Assembly: GCF_014218725.1 (NCBI RefSeq)
Contig: NZ_JABBJE010000002.1
Span: forward strand, 1 to 64,000
Length of the DNA: 64,000 nt
Source: Brevundimonas huaxiensis
GTDB lineage: Bacteria; Pseudomonadota; Alphaproteobacteria; Caulobacterales; Caulobacteraceae
Direction of reading: 5' to 3'
The translations under genes and the position numbers were made by a program. Positions 1 through 9,200 of this stretch are shown here, piece after piece. The number at the start of each line of letters is the position of its first letter. Position 1 is the first letter of the stretch. Below the pieces are notes generated by a model that was not told where the DNA came from, searched no databases, and saw only the letters and a list, made by a program, of their open reading frames with translations.

Positions 1-26
1 GCTGCGCGGCCCGGCCTGTTGCTCAC
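1..26 (-). CDS. Possible start of the gene after the usher (fimbrial tip adhesin?), cut by window edge
   Basis: On the minus strand a GTG codon (26-24) overlaps the usher stop codon TGA (25-23), giving a GTGA overlap typical of translationally coupled genes. The frame stays open to the window edge and reads (V/M)SNRPGRA. In Csu-type fimbrial operons the tip adhesin gene follows the usher, so a CsuE-like adhesin is the natural expectation. Only eight codons are visible, so both the gene and its identity are inference. Confidence 0.3.
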
Positions 27-2521
27 CCCACGCTGCGAGGCGTAACTAACCCAAGGACTCTGGTCGCCGCTGGATGAAAACTCAGGGGCACGTCAATCAG
101 CGCGGGCTGGCCGGCCAAAGTGATGCGCCAACGACCAGGGGACAGCCCTGTGATTGCAAAGCGACCTGTTCGATTAGTGATGACTTCCGCCGGCGGTGCG
201 GTCGGATCATCCAGCGAGACTGCGCGTGCGATGCGCAAGCTGACCGGACGGTCTTGATCGTCCAGCATCACGCCGGAGGCCGATACATTGTAGGCTGAAC
301 CTACAATCAACGAGTATCCGGAGTGAAGACGAGGCTGAAGCTGGAAAAGGCCGGATCCCAGATCGTACCCTACAGGCAGGTCGGAAACATCATAGGGCAC
401 TGACTGCGGGAAATAGGAACCCAGGGGCGTCAGAGCCGGTCCGAGCAATCCTGAACGAGCGCTCTCTTCCAATGCCGAAGCGCCTCTAATCAGGACGGGC
501 CGACCTTCTAGACTGCGATGGCCCGAAACCAAAGCGAATGAATCATAGATCCGTCGGCCGATTCCGAAGCGTCTCCCCACGTAAGCCAAGGCGCCGTAAG
601 CTCGCAAAGACGTTTGCTGGTTCGACACATCTCCACTCTCGTCGAACACGGAGGCGTGGTTGATCTCAAACTCGCCTCGGTTGGCGATGTAGACGGCCGA
701 TCCATTCACCCCAAAATCGCTGTTGGTCCGAGACGCATCGATGCTGAGGGCCCAGTCGTCGATAGTACGCTCGGGTGCGCGCGAATAGCCGGCCTGTATC
801 AAGCCGTTGCGAGTTTCAGCTCGAGCCGAAACAGTAGAGCGCGCGCCAAATCGTCGCGTCAGATTGACGAACAAATTGGTTTCTTCACCTTGAAGGCCAG
901 CCGAGTTGTAGGTGGCGCCAAAAGTTATATTGGTGTCGAAATCGGTCCTCCATGTGCCAAAGGCGGAAACTCCGTAGCGATTCTCCAGCGAGCCTCGTCC
1001 GTGCGCGTAGTCCACGCCGAGGGAGGCTGTCAGTCTGGGGTTCAGCGGGCGTGAATAGCGCACGGCTCCCAAGAACGCGTAGTTCAAAGCTGGACCGAGA
1101 TTTTCAATGGAGGAGAAATTCTCGCTCCGATACTCCAGTGATACATCCAGACTTTCGCGGCCGGGGAATGTCCGGAGTTCCCGATAGGCTCTGTGCTGGC
1201 CACGTAGCGCGAAACCACTGCCGCCTTGATCACGCCGACTGACCGCAAGATCGAAGGCCGTCAGCCCCCAGATGCTGCCGTACAGGGCCTCTGCGCCGAT
1301 CAGGGCTGCGTCCTTTGTCGCCTGAATATTACCGCCCATAGTAATTTGCTCGGAAATGCCGCGGCGATAGAACCCGGAAACGACGGGGTCGTCCTCAAGA
1401 TATTCGATACGACCATCTTGGCGCGGCGCTCGAATGCCGGCGGAAAGGTAGAATTCGTCCACCCCTGGCGCCAGCAATGTGGTGTCGCTGAAGAAGTCGA
1501 AACTGATGATCTCGCGCGCGCCAGAAGGTCCTTCTATCACCAACTCAACGGCGTTTGCGCCCTGCGTCAGCGGAAGGTCACGCAGGTCATAGGTGCCTGG
1601 GCTGAGCGTCAGCGTGCGCGCCGTCAGGCCGTTAATACGGATTTCAACAGTCGAGGGTTCGCGGATGGTTATAGTGCGCGATGATCGTGTTACGGCCAAG
1701 CGATCACCACCGGTCAAACTGTACAGGCGGGCCACGCTGACACCCGCGATGTCGCTGGCGCTCTGAAATGACGCCCCCTCAGGCACAAGGTCGCCTGCGG
1801 TCCAGCGCAGCGCTTTTTCGGGTTGATCAAAGATCAAGCGCGATGCGTTGCGTTGAAACGATCGGTCAGCGTCCGGATCGACCGTTGCATAGTTCTCAAA
1901 CGCGATTTTTCCGACCGTGCCCATGAACTCCAGGTCAAAGCGCGGAGCCTGAAACCCCTGTTCTCGCGCGCCGGTGGGCTTGTGTAGATAGTCAAGCGAA
2001 GCTCGATAGTTCAGATAGGCCGCCACAGGAGCCGGCTCGTCTGTAACTGGTGGTGAAAACTGCTCAGAATCGAAACCTAGAGTGAGGCTTTGACGACGCC
2101 GTGCGTCCAGCGGGATCACCACGGCCAAGTCTAGCAGGCCGGTGTCGAACGTCAGTTCAAAGCCGACAGTACTCGCCGCTTCCGGCGTGATAAAGCCGTC
2201 GCTGTCGGCCGTGGCGGTCAAGGTCTGCGCAGCCTCCGGCGTTATCATGCGTGAAAGCAGAGGTACGAGATCGGAGCCGCGCACACGCACCAAATTGTCC
2301 GGGCCCAAGAGTACAGATACCTGCCCCAATGGGCCGCGTTCACGGACCGGCACGACCAGCTCGACGATCTGAGGCTGCCGCGAGGCGCGATCCTGCGGAT
2401 GCAAAACCACTACCGCTTCGGTGGGCACATTCGACAGGTCGGACGCGCTGACATGTGGGGCGATGGCGATCATCACGATCGTTGTTATCGCCGTTGTTCT
2501 TTTGCCCCCCAGGATGGCCAT
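23..2521 (-). CDS. Fimbrial outer-membrane usher protein (chaperone-usher, Csu/FimD-like)
   Basis: The 832-residue product is an outer-membrane usher that would secrete and assemble fimbrial subunits handed over by a periplasmic chaperone. A signal peptide is visible (about residues 1-26, ending HVSA/S). The central region near residues 285-370 has the usher pattern ITIREPSTVEIRING, then GTYDLRDLPLTQGANAVEL, then the barrel-strand segment FYLSAGIR. The C-terminal 90 residues form a small beta domain (GVMLDDQDRPV, NRTGRFAITGLSPGRW) typical of usher C-terminal plug-in domains. The size fits the family (about 800-850). The gene follows a chaperone C-terminus by one base and overlaps the next gene, so it belongs to an operon running off the left edge. 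Its base composition is visibly less GC-rich than the rest of the window, which suggests acquisition by transfer. The chaperone upstream is truncated. Confidence 0.85.
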   Translation of the reverse strand: MAILGGKRTTAITTIVMIAIAPHVSASDLSNVPTEAVVVLHPQDRASRQPQIVELVVPVRERGPLGQVSVLLGPDNLVRVRGSDLVPLLSRMITPEAAQTLTATADSDGFITPEAASTVGFELTFDTGLLDLAVVIPLDARRRQSLTLGFDSEQFSPPVTDEPAPVAAYLNYRASLDYLHKPTGAREQGFQAPRFDLEFMGTVGKIAFENYATVDPDADRSFQRNASRLIFDQPEKALRWTAGDLVPEGASFQSASDIAGVSVARLYSLTGGDRLAVTRSSRTITIREPSTVEIRINGLTARTLTLSPGTYDLRDLPLTQGANAVELVIEGPSGAREIISFDFFSDTTLLAPGVDEFYLSAGIRAPRQDGRIEYLEDDPVVSGFYRRGISEQITMGGNIQATKDAALIGAEALYGSIWGLTAFDLAVSRRDQGGSGFALRGQHRAYRELRTFPGRESLDVSLEYRSENFSSIENLGPALNYAFLGAVRYSRPLNPRLTASLGVDYAHGRGSLENRYGVSAFGTWRTDFDTNITFGATYNSAGLQGEETNLFVNLTRRFGARSTVSARAETRNGLIQAGYSRAPERTIDDWALSIDASRTNSDFGVNGSAVYIANRGEFEINHASVFDESGDVSNQQTSLRAYGALAYVGRRFGIGRRIYDSFALVSGHRSLEGRPVLIRGASALEESARSGLLGPALTPLGSYFPQSVPYDVSDLPVGYDLGSGLFQLQPRLHSGYSLIVGSAYNVSASGVMLDDQDRPVSLRIARAVSLDDPTAPPAEVITNRTGRFAITGLSPGRWRITLAGQPALIDVPLSFHPAATRVLGLVTPRSVG

Positions 2522-2522
2522 G

Positions 2523-2630
2523 TCAGCCTCGTGTCATGCGCGGGATGTCGGCCGTAACCGTCAGGTCACCCGTTTCTGGCACTGAGGGCAGCGGCAGAAA
2601 CATCCAGCGTTTGCCTTTGGCGCGGACCAA
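2523..2630 (-). pseudogene. C-terminal remnant of a fimbrial periplasmic chaperone
   Basis: The minus-strand frame ending one base before the usher ATG reads KRWMFLPLPSVPETG and then DLTVTADIPRMTRG. This resembles the last strand of pilus chaperones (aromatic-proline-leucine-proline, then G-x-L-x-V-x-A). A chaperone directly ahead of the usher is the normal gene order. Further upstream in the same frame the sequence is only the antisense of a tadE-like gene and no longer looks like a chaperone, so the N-terminal 200 or so residues are missing. The frame itself stays open to an ATG at 2879, but that extension is not credible protein. The identification rests on about 35 residues plus context. 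Confidence 0.45.
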
Positions 2631-2894
2631 GCCGAGGGCGCCCGGGCGGCGATCGGAGGGCTGGACGCGGCCGAGCGCGACGGTCTGGCGCGGCGCGAGG
2701 TCAGCGAGGCGGTGCGGGGCGTGGCGCTGAACCCCGATCACACGACCATCGAGGTGAGGGAGGACGCCGGCCGACTGCGGGTCGTCGTGGTTTATGACGC
2801 CAGCGACAGCCTGATCATGGCGCTGGGCGGGATGCTGCCGCGTCCGCCGTCCGTTATTCGGCGCTCGGCGGTCATCCATGTGGGCGATTACTGA
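2628..2894 (+). pseudogene. C-terminal part of a TadE-like pilus assembly protein, 5' end missing
   Basis: The plus-strand frame ending at TGA 2892-2894 reads EGARAAIGGLDAAER, then a beta-rich stretch RLRVVVVYDASDSLI, then PPSVIRRSAVIHVGDY. This matches the C-terminal half of TadE-like minor pseudopilins, including the (A/E)GARAA helix and the terminal RRSA-x-x-x-VG motif. The hydrophobic N-terminal helix that such proteins need is absent. A stop lies in frame at 2583-2585, and the only in-frame start seen is GTG 2712. The stop overlaps the tadG ATG (TGATG), the usual tadE-tadG coupling. The gene appears cut at about 2630, where the fimbrial chaperone remnant begins on the other strand. Confidence 0.6.
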
Positions 2895-4570
2895 TGAGCG
2901 TCCGGGCGCCTTGTCTGCGGCTCCGGTTCGGCGCCGATCGGCGCGGGGCGGTGGCGGTGATCGCGGCGGTCGCGGGCGGTCTGTTGTGTCTGTTCACGGC
3001 GGCGGTGATCGACCTGGGCGTTCTGGTCCTGCACACGCGCCGGGTTCAGGGGGCGGCGGATCTCGCGGCGCTGTCGGCGGTGCGAAACCTGGCGCAGGGC
3101 GAGGGCGCAGTCTCGCGCGCGGCCCAGGCGACGGTCGAAGCCAATGTCGCGCCCGACGTCTCGGTCACGGTGGCGACGGCGCTGGGCGTCTATACGCCCG
3201 ATCCGGCCAAGGCGCGCAATGACCGGTTCATGACGGGCGGCGTGAAGCCGAACGCCGCGCGGGTCGAGGTCACCAGCCGGGCGCCGATGTTCTTCACGCC
3301 GGTGTTGCTGGGCCGCGATCAGGTGCGGGTCACCCGCCGGGCCACGGCGACGACGGGCGGGGCGACGCCCAAGGCCATGGTCTCGATCGGGTCGCGTCTG
3401 GCGCGACTGGACGGCGGCGTGGCCAACCAACTGCTCGGCGGCCTGACCGGGTCCAAGGTGTCGCTCAGCGTCATGGACTATCGCCGTCTGATCGATCTCG
3501 ACGTCAATCTGCTGTGGTTCACCGACGCCCTGGCGACCGATCTGGGCGTCCAGATCGGCGACTACGACCGGCTTCTGGCGACCCAGGTCGACGCCGGCCG
3601 TGCGCTGAGGGTGCTGGAGCGGGTGGCGGGCGGCCAGGACGGCGGGGCGCTGGGCAAGCTGGCCTCGGCCTCGGTTGGCACGAAGGTCCGGCTGGGCGAC
3701 CTGATCGGACTGGAGGCGCGATCACCGGACGGGATCCGCGAAGGGCTGGACGCGTCTGTGTCGGCCATGGATCTGGTCATGGCCATGCTGGAGGTCGGGG
3801 GCGGGGATCGCCAGGTCGCGCTGAACCTAGGCGTGCCGGCAGGGCTGGCCGATCTGAAGACCAGCCTGGCGATCGGCGAACGGCCCAATCGCTCGCCCTG
3901 GCTGACGGTGACTGCCGACGGCCAGCCGATCATCCGCACGGCCCAGGCCCGGCTCTATGTGCGGGCCAGGATGGCGCAATCCCTGTCGGGTCTGGCGCGG
4001 GTCGAACTGCCGATCCTGATCGAACTGGCGGCGTCCGAGGCGCGGCTGAAGTCGCTGTCCTGCGATCCGACGCGCGCGGTCGAGGTCGATGTGCGGCCGG
4101 GCCTGGCGCGCGCATCGATCGGTGTGGTGGACGAGGGTAGGCTGGGCGACTTCAAGACCCCGCTGACGCCCCAGCGCGCGACACTGCTGTCGGTCCTGGG
4201 CCTGGTCAGCATCACCGGAAAGGCGGATGTCGAGGCGGCGGACGCCGGTTTCAGGCCACTGAGGTTCGACGCGGGCGACATCGACAATCAACGCGCCAAG
4301 ACCATGGCCTCACGCGGCTTCGCCAGCGGTGCGGTCGCCAGCCTGTTGGCGCGCTTGGACGTGGATGTGAACGTGATCGGGCTGGGCCTGGGATTCGGCG
4401 ACCTGACCAGGGCCCTGGGGCGGCTGCTGGAGCCGCTGGGGCCGGTGCTGGACGGCGCGCTCAATCCCGTGCTGGACCTGTTGGGCCTGAAGCTGGGCGA
4501 GGCCGATGTGACGGTCCACGGCCTGTCCTGTCCGACGCCGGGGCGCGCGACCCCGCGTCTGGTCGGCTGA
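2894..4570 (+). CDS. TadG-family pilus assembly protein (DUF2134-type)
   Basis: The 558-residue protein begins with a short basic segment (FGADRRGAVAV) and one transmembrane helix at about residues 17-45. It continues with HTRRVQGAADLAALSAV, the hallmark of TadG/TadE-like proteins of Flp-type pili (L-Q-x-A-A-D-A-A-A-L-A-A-x). The remainder is a large extracytoplasmic domain of alternating beta segments with no catalytic motif. The start ATG overlaps the stop of the truncated tadE-like gene, so its translation would normally be coupled to that gene. If tadE is really broken, expression of this gene is uncertain. It converges on the M23 peptidase with a 3-bp gap. The family call is firm; the exact role in the pilus is inferred. 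Confidence 0.75.
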   Translation: MSVRAPCLRLRFGADRRGAVAVIAAVAGGLLCLFTAAVIDLGVLVLHTRRVQGAADLAALSAVRNLAQGEGAVSRAAQATVEANVAPDVSVTVATALGVYTPDPAKARNDRFMTGGVKPNAARVEVTSRAPMFFTPVLLGRDQVRVTRRATATTGGATPKAMVSIGSRLARLDGGVANQLLGGLTGSKVSLSVMDYRRLIDLDVNLLWFTDALATDLGVQIGDYDRLLATQVDAGRALRVLERVAGGQDGGALGKLASASVGTKVRLGDLIGLEARSPDGIREGLDASVSAMDLVMAMLEVGGGDRQVALNLGVPAGLADLKTSLAIGERPNRSPWLTVTADGQPIIRTAQARLYVRARMAQSLSGLARVELPILIELAASEARLKSLSCDPTRAVEVDVRPGLARASIGVVDEGRLGDFKTPLTPQRATLLSVLGLVSITGKADVEAADAGFRPLRFDAGDIDNQRAKTMASRGFASGAVASLLARLDVDVNVIGLGLGFGDLTRALGRLLEPLGPVLDGALNPVLDLLGLKLGEADVTVHGLSCPTPGRATPRLVG

Positions 4571-4573
4571 ACC

Positions 4574-5929
4574 TTAGCCGCGGGCGGGACGCAGGCCTTC
4601 GGCCGAGGCCTGCTGCATGGCCGGACGCTTTTGACCGCCCGAGGCGATGATGCGGTCGATACGGGCCTTTTCGGCGCGGAAGGCGGTCAGGTCGGCGCCG
4701 GCCAGTTCGGTGCCTTCCTGGGTGCGCACGCCGGCGGGATTGATCCGCTGTCCGCCACGCCACAGCTCATAGTGAAGGTGCGGACCGGTGGAGGCGCCGG
4801 TCGAACCGACATAGGCGACGATCTGACCCTGGCTGACCCGCTGGCCGGCGCGGATGCCCGAGCCGTAACGCGACAGGTGTCCGTAGCCGCTTTCCAGACC
4901 GTTGTTGTGGCGGATGCGCAGCCAGTTGCCATAACCGCCCCAGCGCCGCGCCTCGACCACCACGCCGTCAGCGGGAGCCACGACCGGCGTGCCGGTTCCG
5001 GCGGCGAAGTCGATGCCCTGGTGCATCTTCTTGTAGCCCGAGATCGGGTGGGTGCGGAAACCGAAGCCCGAGGACACACGGCGGAAGTTCTGCAGCGGCG
5101 TGCGCATCATGGCGGAACGCAGGTTCTTGCCGTTCGAATCGAAGAACTGGGCCTCTTTCGCGCCGGCGGGCTTGAAGCGATAGAAGGTCACGCCGCGCAG
5201 TTCGGCGTACATCAGGTCGCCCACGTCCACGGTGCGGCCGGCCTCGGTCACTTCACGGTCGAAGACCATGGTGAACTCGTCGGAGGCGCGAATGTCGCGC
5301 TGCATGTCGAACTTGGTGGCGAACAGACGGCTGGCCGAGCGGACGATGGAGGCGGTGGCGCCCAGTTCACGCGCGCTGGCGGACAGGCTGCGCTCGACAT
5401 CGCCCTTCAGGACGACGGTCTCGTGGGTGACTTTTTCTTCCAGCGAACGCAGGCGCAGGGCGCCGTCGAAGCTGCGCGATACGGTCAGCTGCGACGCCGG
5501 GCCGGTGCGCATGGTCAGGCCGATCAGCCGGGCGTCGCCCCGGCCGTTGCGCGGTTTGGCGATGGCGGTTTCGAACTTCAGTCCGGCGCGCAGATCGGCC
5601 AGATCGAAGGCGTTGGCGACGGTGGCGGCGACGGCGCTGGCTTCTTCGGGGGCGACGCCGGTGCGGCGCACGGCCTGCTCGAAGGTTTCGCCGCGGCGGA
5701 TCTGGACGTTGACGGCCTCGGGCGCGGTCAGGCCGGCGGGCGCGTTGGCGGCGGCGAAGGCCTTGGCTTCCATGGCCGCCATCTGGGCCGAGGTCAGGGC
5801 GGGAACTTCTTCGGCCTGAGCGGGTTGATAGGCTCGACCAGCGAGCATCGCCACCGAGATTGCAGCCGCCGCCGTGAGCATGTGCGGCGCGAGCCGCGTC
5901 GGCTGGCGGCGTGGGTCGAACTGAGCCAT
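4574..5929 (-). CDS. M23 family metallopeptidase (LytM-type, cell-wall hydrolase)
   Basis: This 451-residue envelope peptidase is predicted to cleave peptidoglycan cross-bridges or to act as a LytM regulator of amidases. An N-terminal hydrophobic segment (about 18-40) ends in a possible signal-peptidase site AQA/EE. A LysM-like segment (RRGETFEQAVRRTGV) spans about 78-92. The LytM domain covers about 285-400 and has intact zinc ligands: H303 and D307 in HQGIDFAAG, and H384/H386 in HLHYELW, with a further His at 351 (GYGHLS). All ligands are present, so it should be an active enzyme rather than an EnvC/NlpD-like pseudoenzyme. It stands alone, divergent from ydbH across a 318-bp spacer. Confidence 0.88.
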   Translation of the reverse strand: MAQFDPRRQPTRLAPHMLTAAAAISVAMLAGRAYQPAQAEEVPALTSAQMAAMEAKAFAAANAPAGLTAPEAVNVQIRRGETFEQAVRRTGVAPEEASAVAATVANAFDLADLRAGLKFETAIAKPRNGRGDARLIGLTMRTGPASQLTVSRSFDGALRLRSLEEKVTHETVVLKGDVERSLSASARELGATASIVRSASRLFATKFDMQRDIRASDEFTMVFDREVTEAGRTVDVGDLMYAELRGVTFYRFKPAGAKEAQFFDSNGKNLRSAMMRTPLQNFRRVSSGFGFRTHPISGYKKMHQGIDFAAGTGTPVVAPADGVVVEARRWGGYGNWLRIRHNNGLESGYGHLSRYGSGIRAGQRVSQGQIVAYVGSTGASTGPHLHYELWRGGQRINPAGVRTQEGTELAGADLTAFRAEKARIDRIIASGGQKRPAMQQASAEGLRPARG

Positions 5930-6247
5930 CGGTCCCCGTCGTATTGCGACGCCTTCGGCGCCAAAGCTTTACTCGTTCTCGAAGATCGCGCCGTATCGCC
6001 CGTGGCGCGAAGGCGGTCCTATACCGCGCTTGTCTCATTTTGGAAAGCAGACCGTTACAAACGGTTAACGTGCGTCAGCCAAAGCTCGACGATGCAGGGA
6101 TCCCGACCGGCCGATTCGCCGTTATCTGGCCCAGCTTGACCGGCAGGAGACGGGCGCCGAAGACCGACCGTCATGCTTTGATCTTGTGCTGGGGACAAGG
6201 ATGACCAAGGTGGACGGCCCGCTGTTTCAATCACGCGATCGATCCGT
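5930..6247. other. Divergent intergenic spacer, M23 peptidase / ydbH
   Basis: The 318 bp between two divergent genes must hold both promoters. I see no credible ORF, repeat or RNA gene. A TTAAC box at 6065-6069 follows TTAC at 6055-6058, but with 6 rather than 7 bases between, so it is at best a poor CtrA-like site. GATTC (a CcrM-type GANTC site) occurs once near 6114. Confidence 0.5.
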
Positions 6248-9200
6248 TTGACCGACACACCGTCCAAGCCCAAGCCAAAGCCGCAGGCCAAGACCCGTCG
6301 CATCCTGCGCGCTGTCGCCGTCGGGGTTCTGATCCTGGCGCTGCTGATAGGCGTCGTCGCGGCTCTGATCTACCTCAATCGCCGCGCTGTGGCGCGCAAT
6401 GTCCTGGTGGGCTGGCTGGACCAGCGCGGGATTCCGGCCGATGTCGAGGTGGAGCGGATCGAGATCGACGGCTTCGTCGGTCGCATCCGCATCGGCGATC
6501 CCGACAATCCCGATGTCGTGGTCGAGCGGGCCGAGGTCGATTACGCCGTCGCCCTGCCGTGGTCCAAGTCGGGCCTGGGCGTCACCCCCAGCCGCATCCG
6601 CCTGGTTCGACCTGTCGTCCGGGCCAGCTGGAAGGGTGGAAAGCTGTCGTTCGGCTCGCTGGACCCGCTGATCAAGGAGTTCACCGGCGGGCCGCCGCGA
6701 CCGGACTCACGCGGGCCCCTGGTCATCGTCGAGAGCGGCCGCGGGCGGTTGAATACGGAATACGGGCCGGTCGACCTGCTGGCTGACGCCCGGATCGACG
6801 ACGGCAAGCTGATGCGGCTGGCGGCGAGGCTGCCGAAGGCCGCGCTGAAGAGCGGGGAGACGCAGGCCCAGGGCCTGACCGGCTTGCTGGATCTGACCAC
6901 GACCGGCGACCGGATGGCGATCAAGCTGTCGGCCGCCGCCGACAGCTTCGCGACACCGGCGGCCCGAGGGCAGGGGGCGGCGCTGACGCTGACCGGCGAC
7001 CTGCCCTATCCGGATCTGAAGACGCGGCGCGGCGACGGCCGGGCGGTTCTGGACGCTCGTCTGACGGGCGATCGCCTGGGAACCCCGACGCTAAGCGCCC
7101 GCAGCGCCGATGTCGCCGCCCGGTTCGACGGCGTCGTCTCCGGCTGGATCGAAACCTTCCGGCTGGACGGCGAAGTCACCACCGCGCTGGAGGCGGCGGC
7201 CGTCGAGGGCGCGGACCTGCGCATCGCCGATGTCGCCGCGACGGCGACGCGCGGCAAGCTGACGGTGTCGCGCGACGACGCCGTGCGCTGGCGCATGCAG
7301 GGGCCGCTGGCCCTGACCGCCGGTTCGGGACGGACGGGTCAGACGACGATCGGCGGACTGTCGTTGACGTCGCGCGACCTGGCCTTGGGCGGCAAGGACG
7401 CGGCCTTCGAGGCGACTGGGCCTTTGAGCGCGACCTTCGACCGTTTCGGTTTCGGCGACCTGGCGCTGAAGCGCGGTCGCGCCGATGTGGACTTGGACGT
7501 GGTCAGCGATGGCGGGATTCAGATCGCGGCGAACGGATCGCTTCGCGCCGCGGACGGCGCCTGGCCCCTTTTCGGCGCGGTGGGCGCCGACGACATCGCC
7601 GAGCTGGCCGAGATGAAGCGCGCGCTGGGACGCTTCGCCCTGAATGCGCCCGCCGTCCGCTTCGCCACGGGCGCGGCCGGCACGACCGTCGCCCTGTCGC
7701 GTCCCGTGACCCTGACGCCCGCCAACGGCGGCGTCCTGACGGTGGCTCAAGGTCAGGGCGGCGCCTATCAGGCCGAGCCGGGACGGCTGGGCGGCGGGGC
7801 GCTGACCCTCACCGCCAGGCGCGGCAAGGGCCTGCCGGAAATGTCCGTCGCGGTCCCGAACTGGCGCCTGACCGAGGGCGGGTTCGAAGCGACGCTGGAC
7901 GGTCGCGCCCGACTGGATTTCGACCTGGCGCGCGGCATCGACGCCCGGACGCGCGGCGTCCTGGCCCTGAACGCCGGCCGGCTGACCTATGCGACATCGG
8001 ACTGCGTCGACCTGACCGTCGAGCGGCTGGAGCTGGACGAGAACGACGTCCATCAGGTCGCCGGCAAACTGTGTCCCCAGGGCGGTCCGCTGTTGACGTC
8101 CAAGGACGGCGTCTGGCGCGTCGCGGGCGGGTTCAGTCAGGTGTCGGCCCAGGCGCCCTTCCTCGGCATGCGGTTCGCCGACGCCTCGGGCCGTGTCACC
8201 GTCGACGGGACCAAGGCGGGCATCGGCCTGACCGCCAATGTGGCCGCCGCCCGCGTCATCGACGCCCTGACGCCGGAACGGTTCGAACCGCTTTCGGCCA
8301 CAGGATCTGCGACGCTGGCCAACGAACGCTGGAGCGGCGCCTTCGATCTGAAGGGCACGGGCGCGGCCGCCGCCTATGGTCTCGGTCGCCTGACCCTGGC
8401 GCACGATGGTCGCACCGGGTCGGGCGGCATCGTCATCACCGCCCCAAACGTGACCTTCGCCGAGCATGGGCTTCAGCCGGCGATGCTCAGCCCTCTCGCC
8501 GCCGACTTCCTGCAGTCGCCGGTCGAAGGCGCCGTCAGCTTCGACGGGCGTTTCGACTGGACCAAGGACGCCGAACCGACCTCCAGCGGCCATCTGGTCA
8601 CGCCGGGCCTGGATTTCGTCAGTCCGGTCGGGGCCGTGAAGGGACTGCGCGGCGACATCGTCTTCAGCAGCCTGACACCCCTGATCACCGCCCCGAACCA
8701 GAAGCTGACGGCCGACAGCCTGGCCGTCGGCACGGCGGTCACGGCCCTGGATGTGACCTTCTCGATCAACGAGGCCGGCGTGCTGATCGACGGGGCCCAG
8801 GTCGTCGCCGGCGGCGGCACCGTCTCGGTCGAGCCCTTCACCGTCCCGCTGGACGCGACCCAGCCCTACAGCGGCGTGATCGTGCTGGACCGGGTGCAGT
8901 TGGGCGATATCGTCGCCGACACCGGCTTTGACGACAAGGTGCAGCTGGACGCCGTCGTCTCGGGCCGCCTGCCCTTCATCATGGACCCCAAGCGCGGGCT
9001 CAAGATCACCGCCGGCAAGCTGGAGGCGGTCCAGCCGGGCCGCCTGTCGATCAAGCGTGACGTCCTGACCGATGTCGCCGCCAGCGGCGGCGGCGGCGAG
9101 GTGTCGGAGAACGTCGTCGAGGACCTGGCCTATCAGGCGATGGAGAATCTGTCCTTCGATCAGCTGAGCGCCGATGTGAACAGCCTGGACGGCGGGCGTC

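Noticed and set aside
51..300. Short plus-strand ORF of 74 codons inside the usher region
   Set aside because: It is antisense to the conserved usher C-terminal domain and has no recognisable start signal or family.
2523..2879. 118-residue minus-strand ORF as one real gene
   Set aside because: Only its last 35 or so residues look like protein (chaperone end). The rest is antisense to the tadE-like sequence, so I treat it as a remnant rather than a gene.
6055..6069. Possible CtrA site TTAC-N6-TTAAC ahead of the M23 gene
   Set aside because: The spacing is six instead of seven and one half-site has a mismatch, so it is too weak to call.
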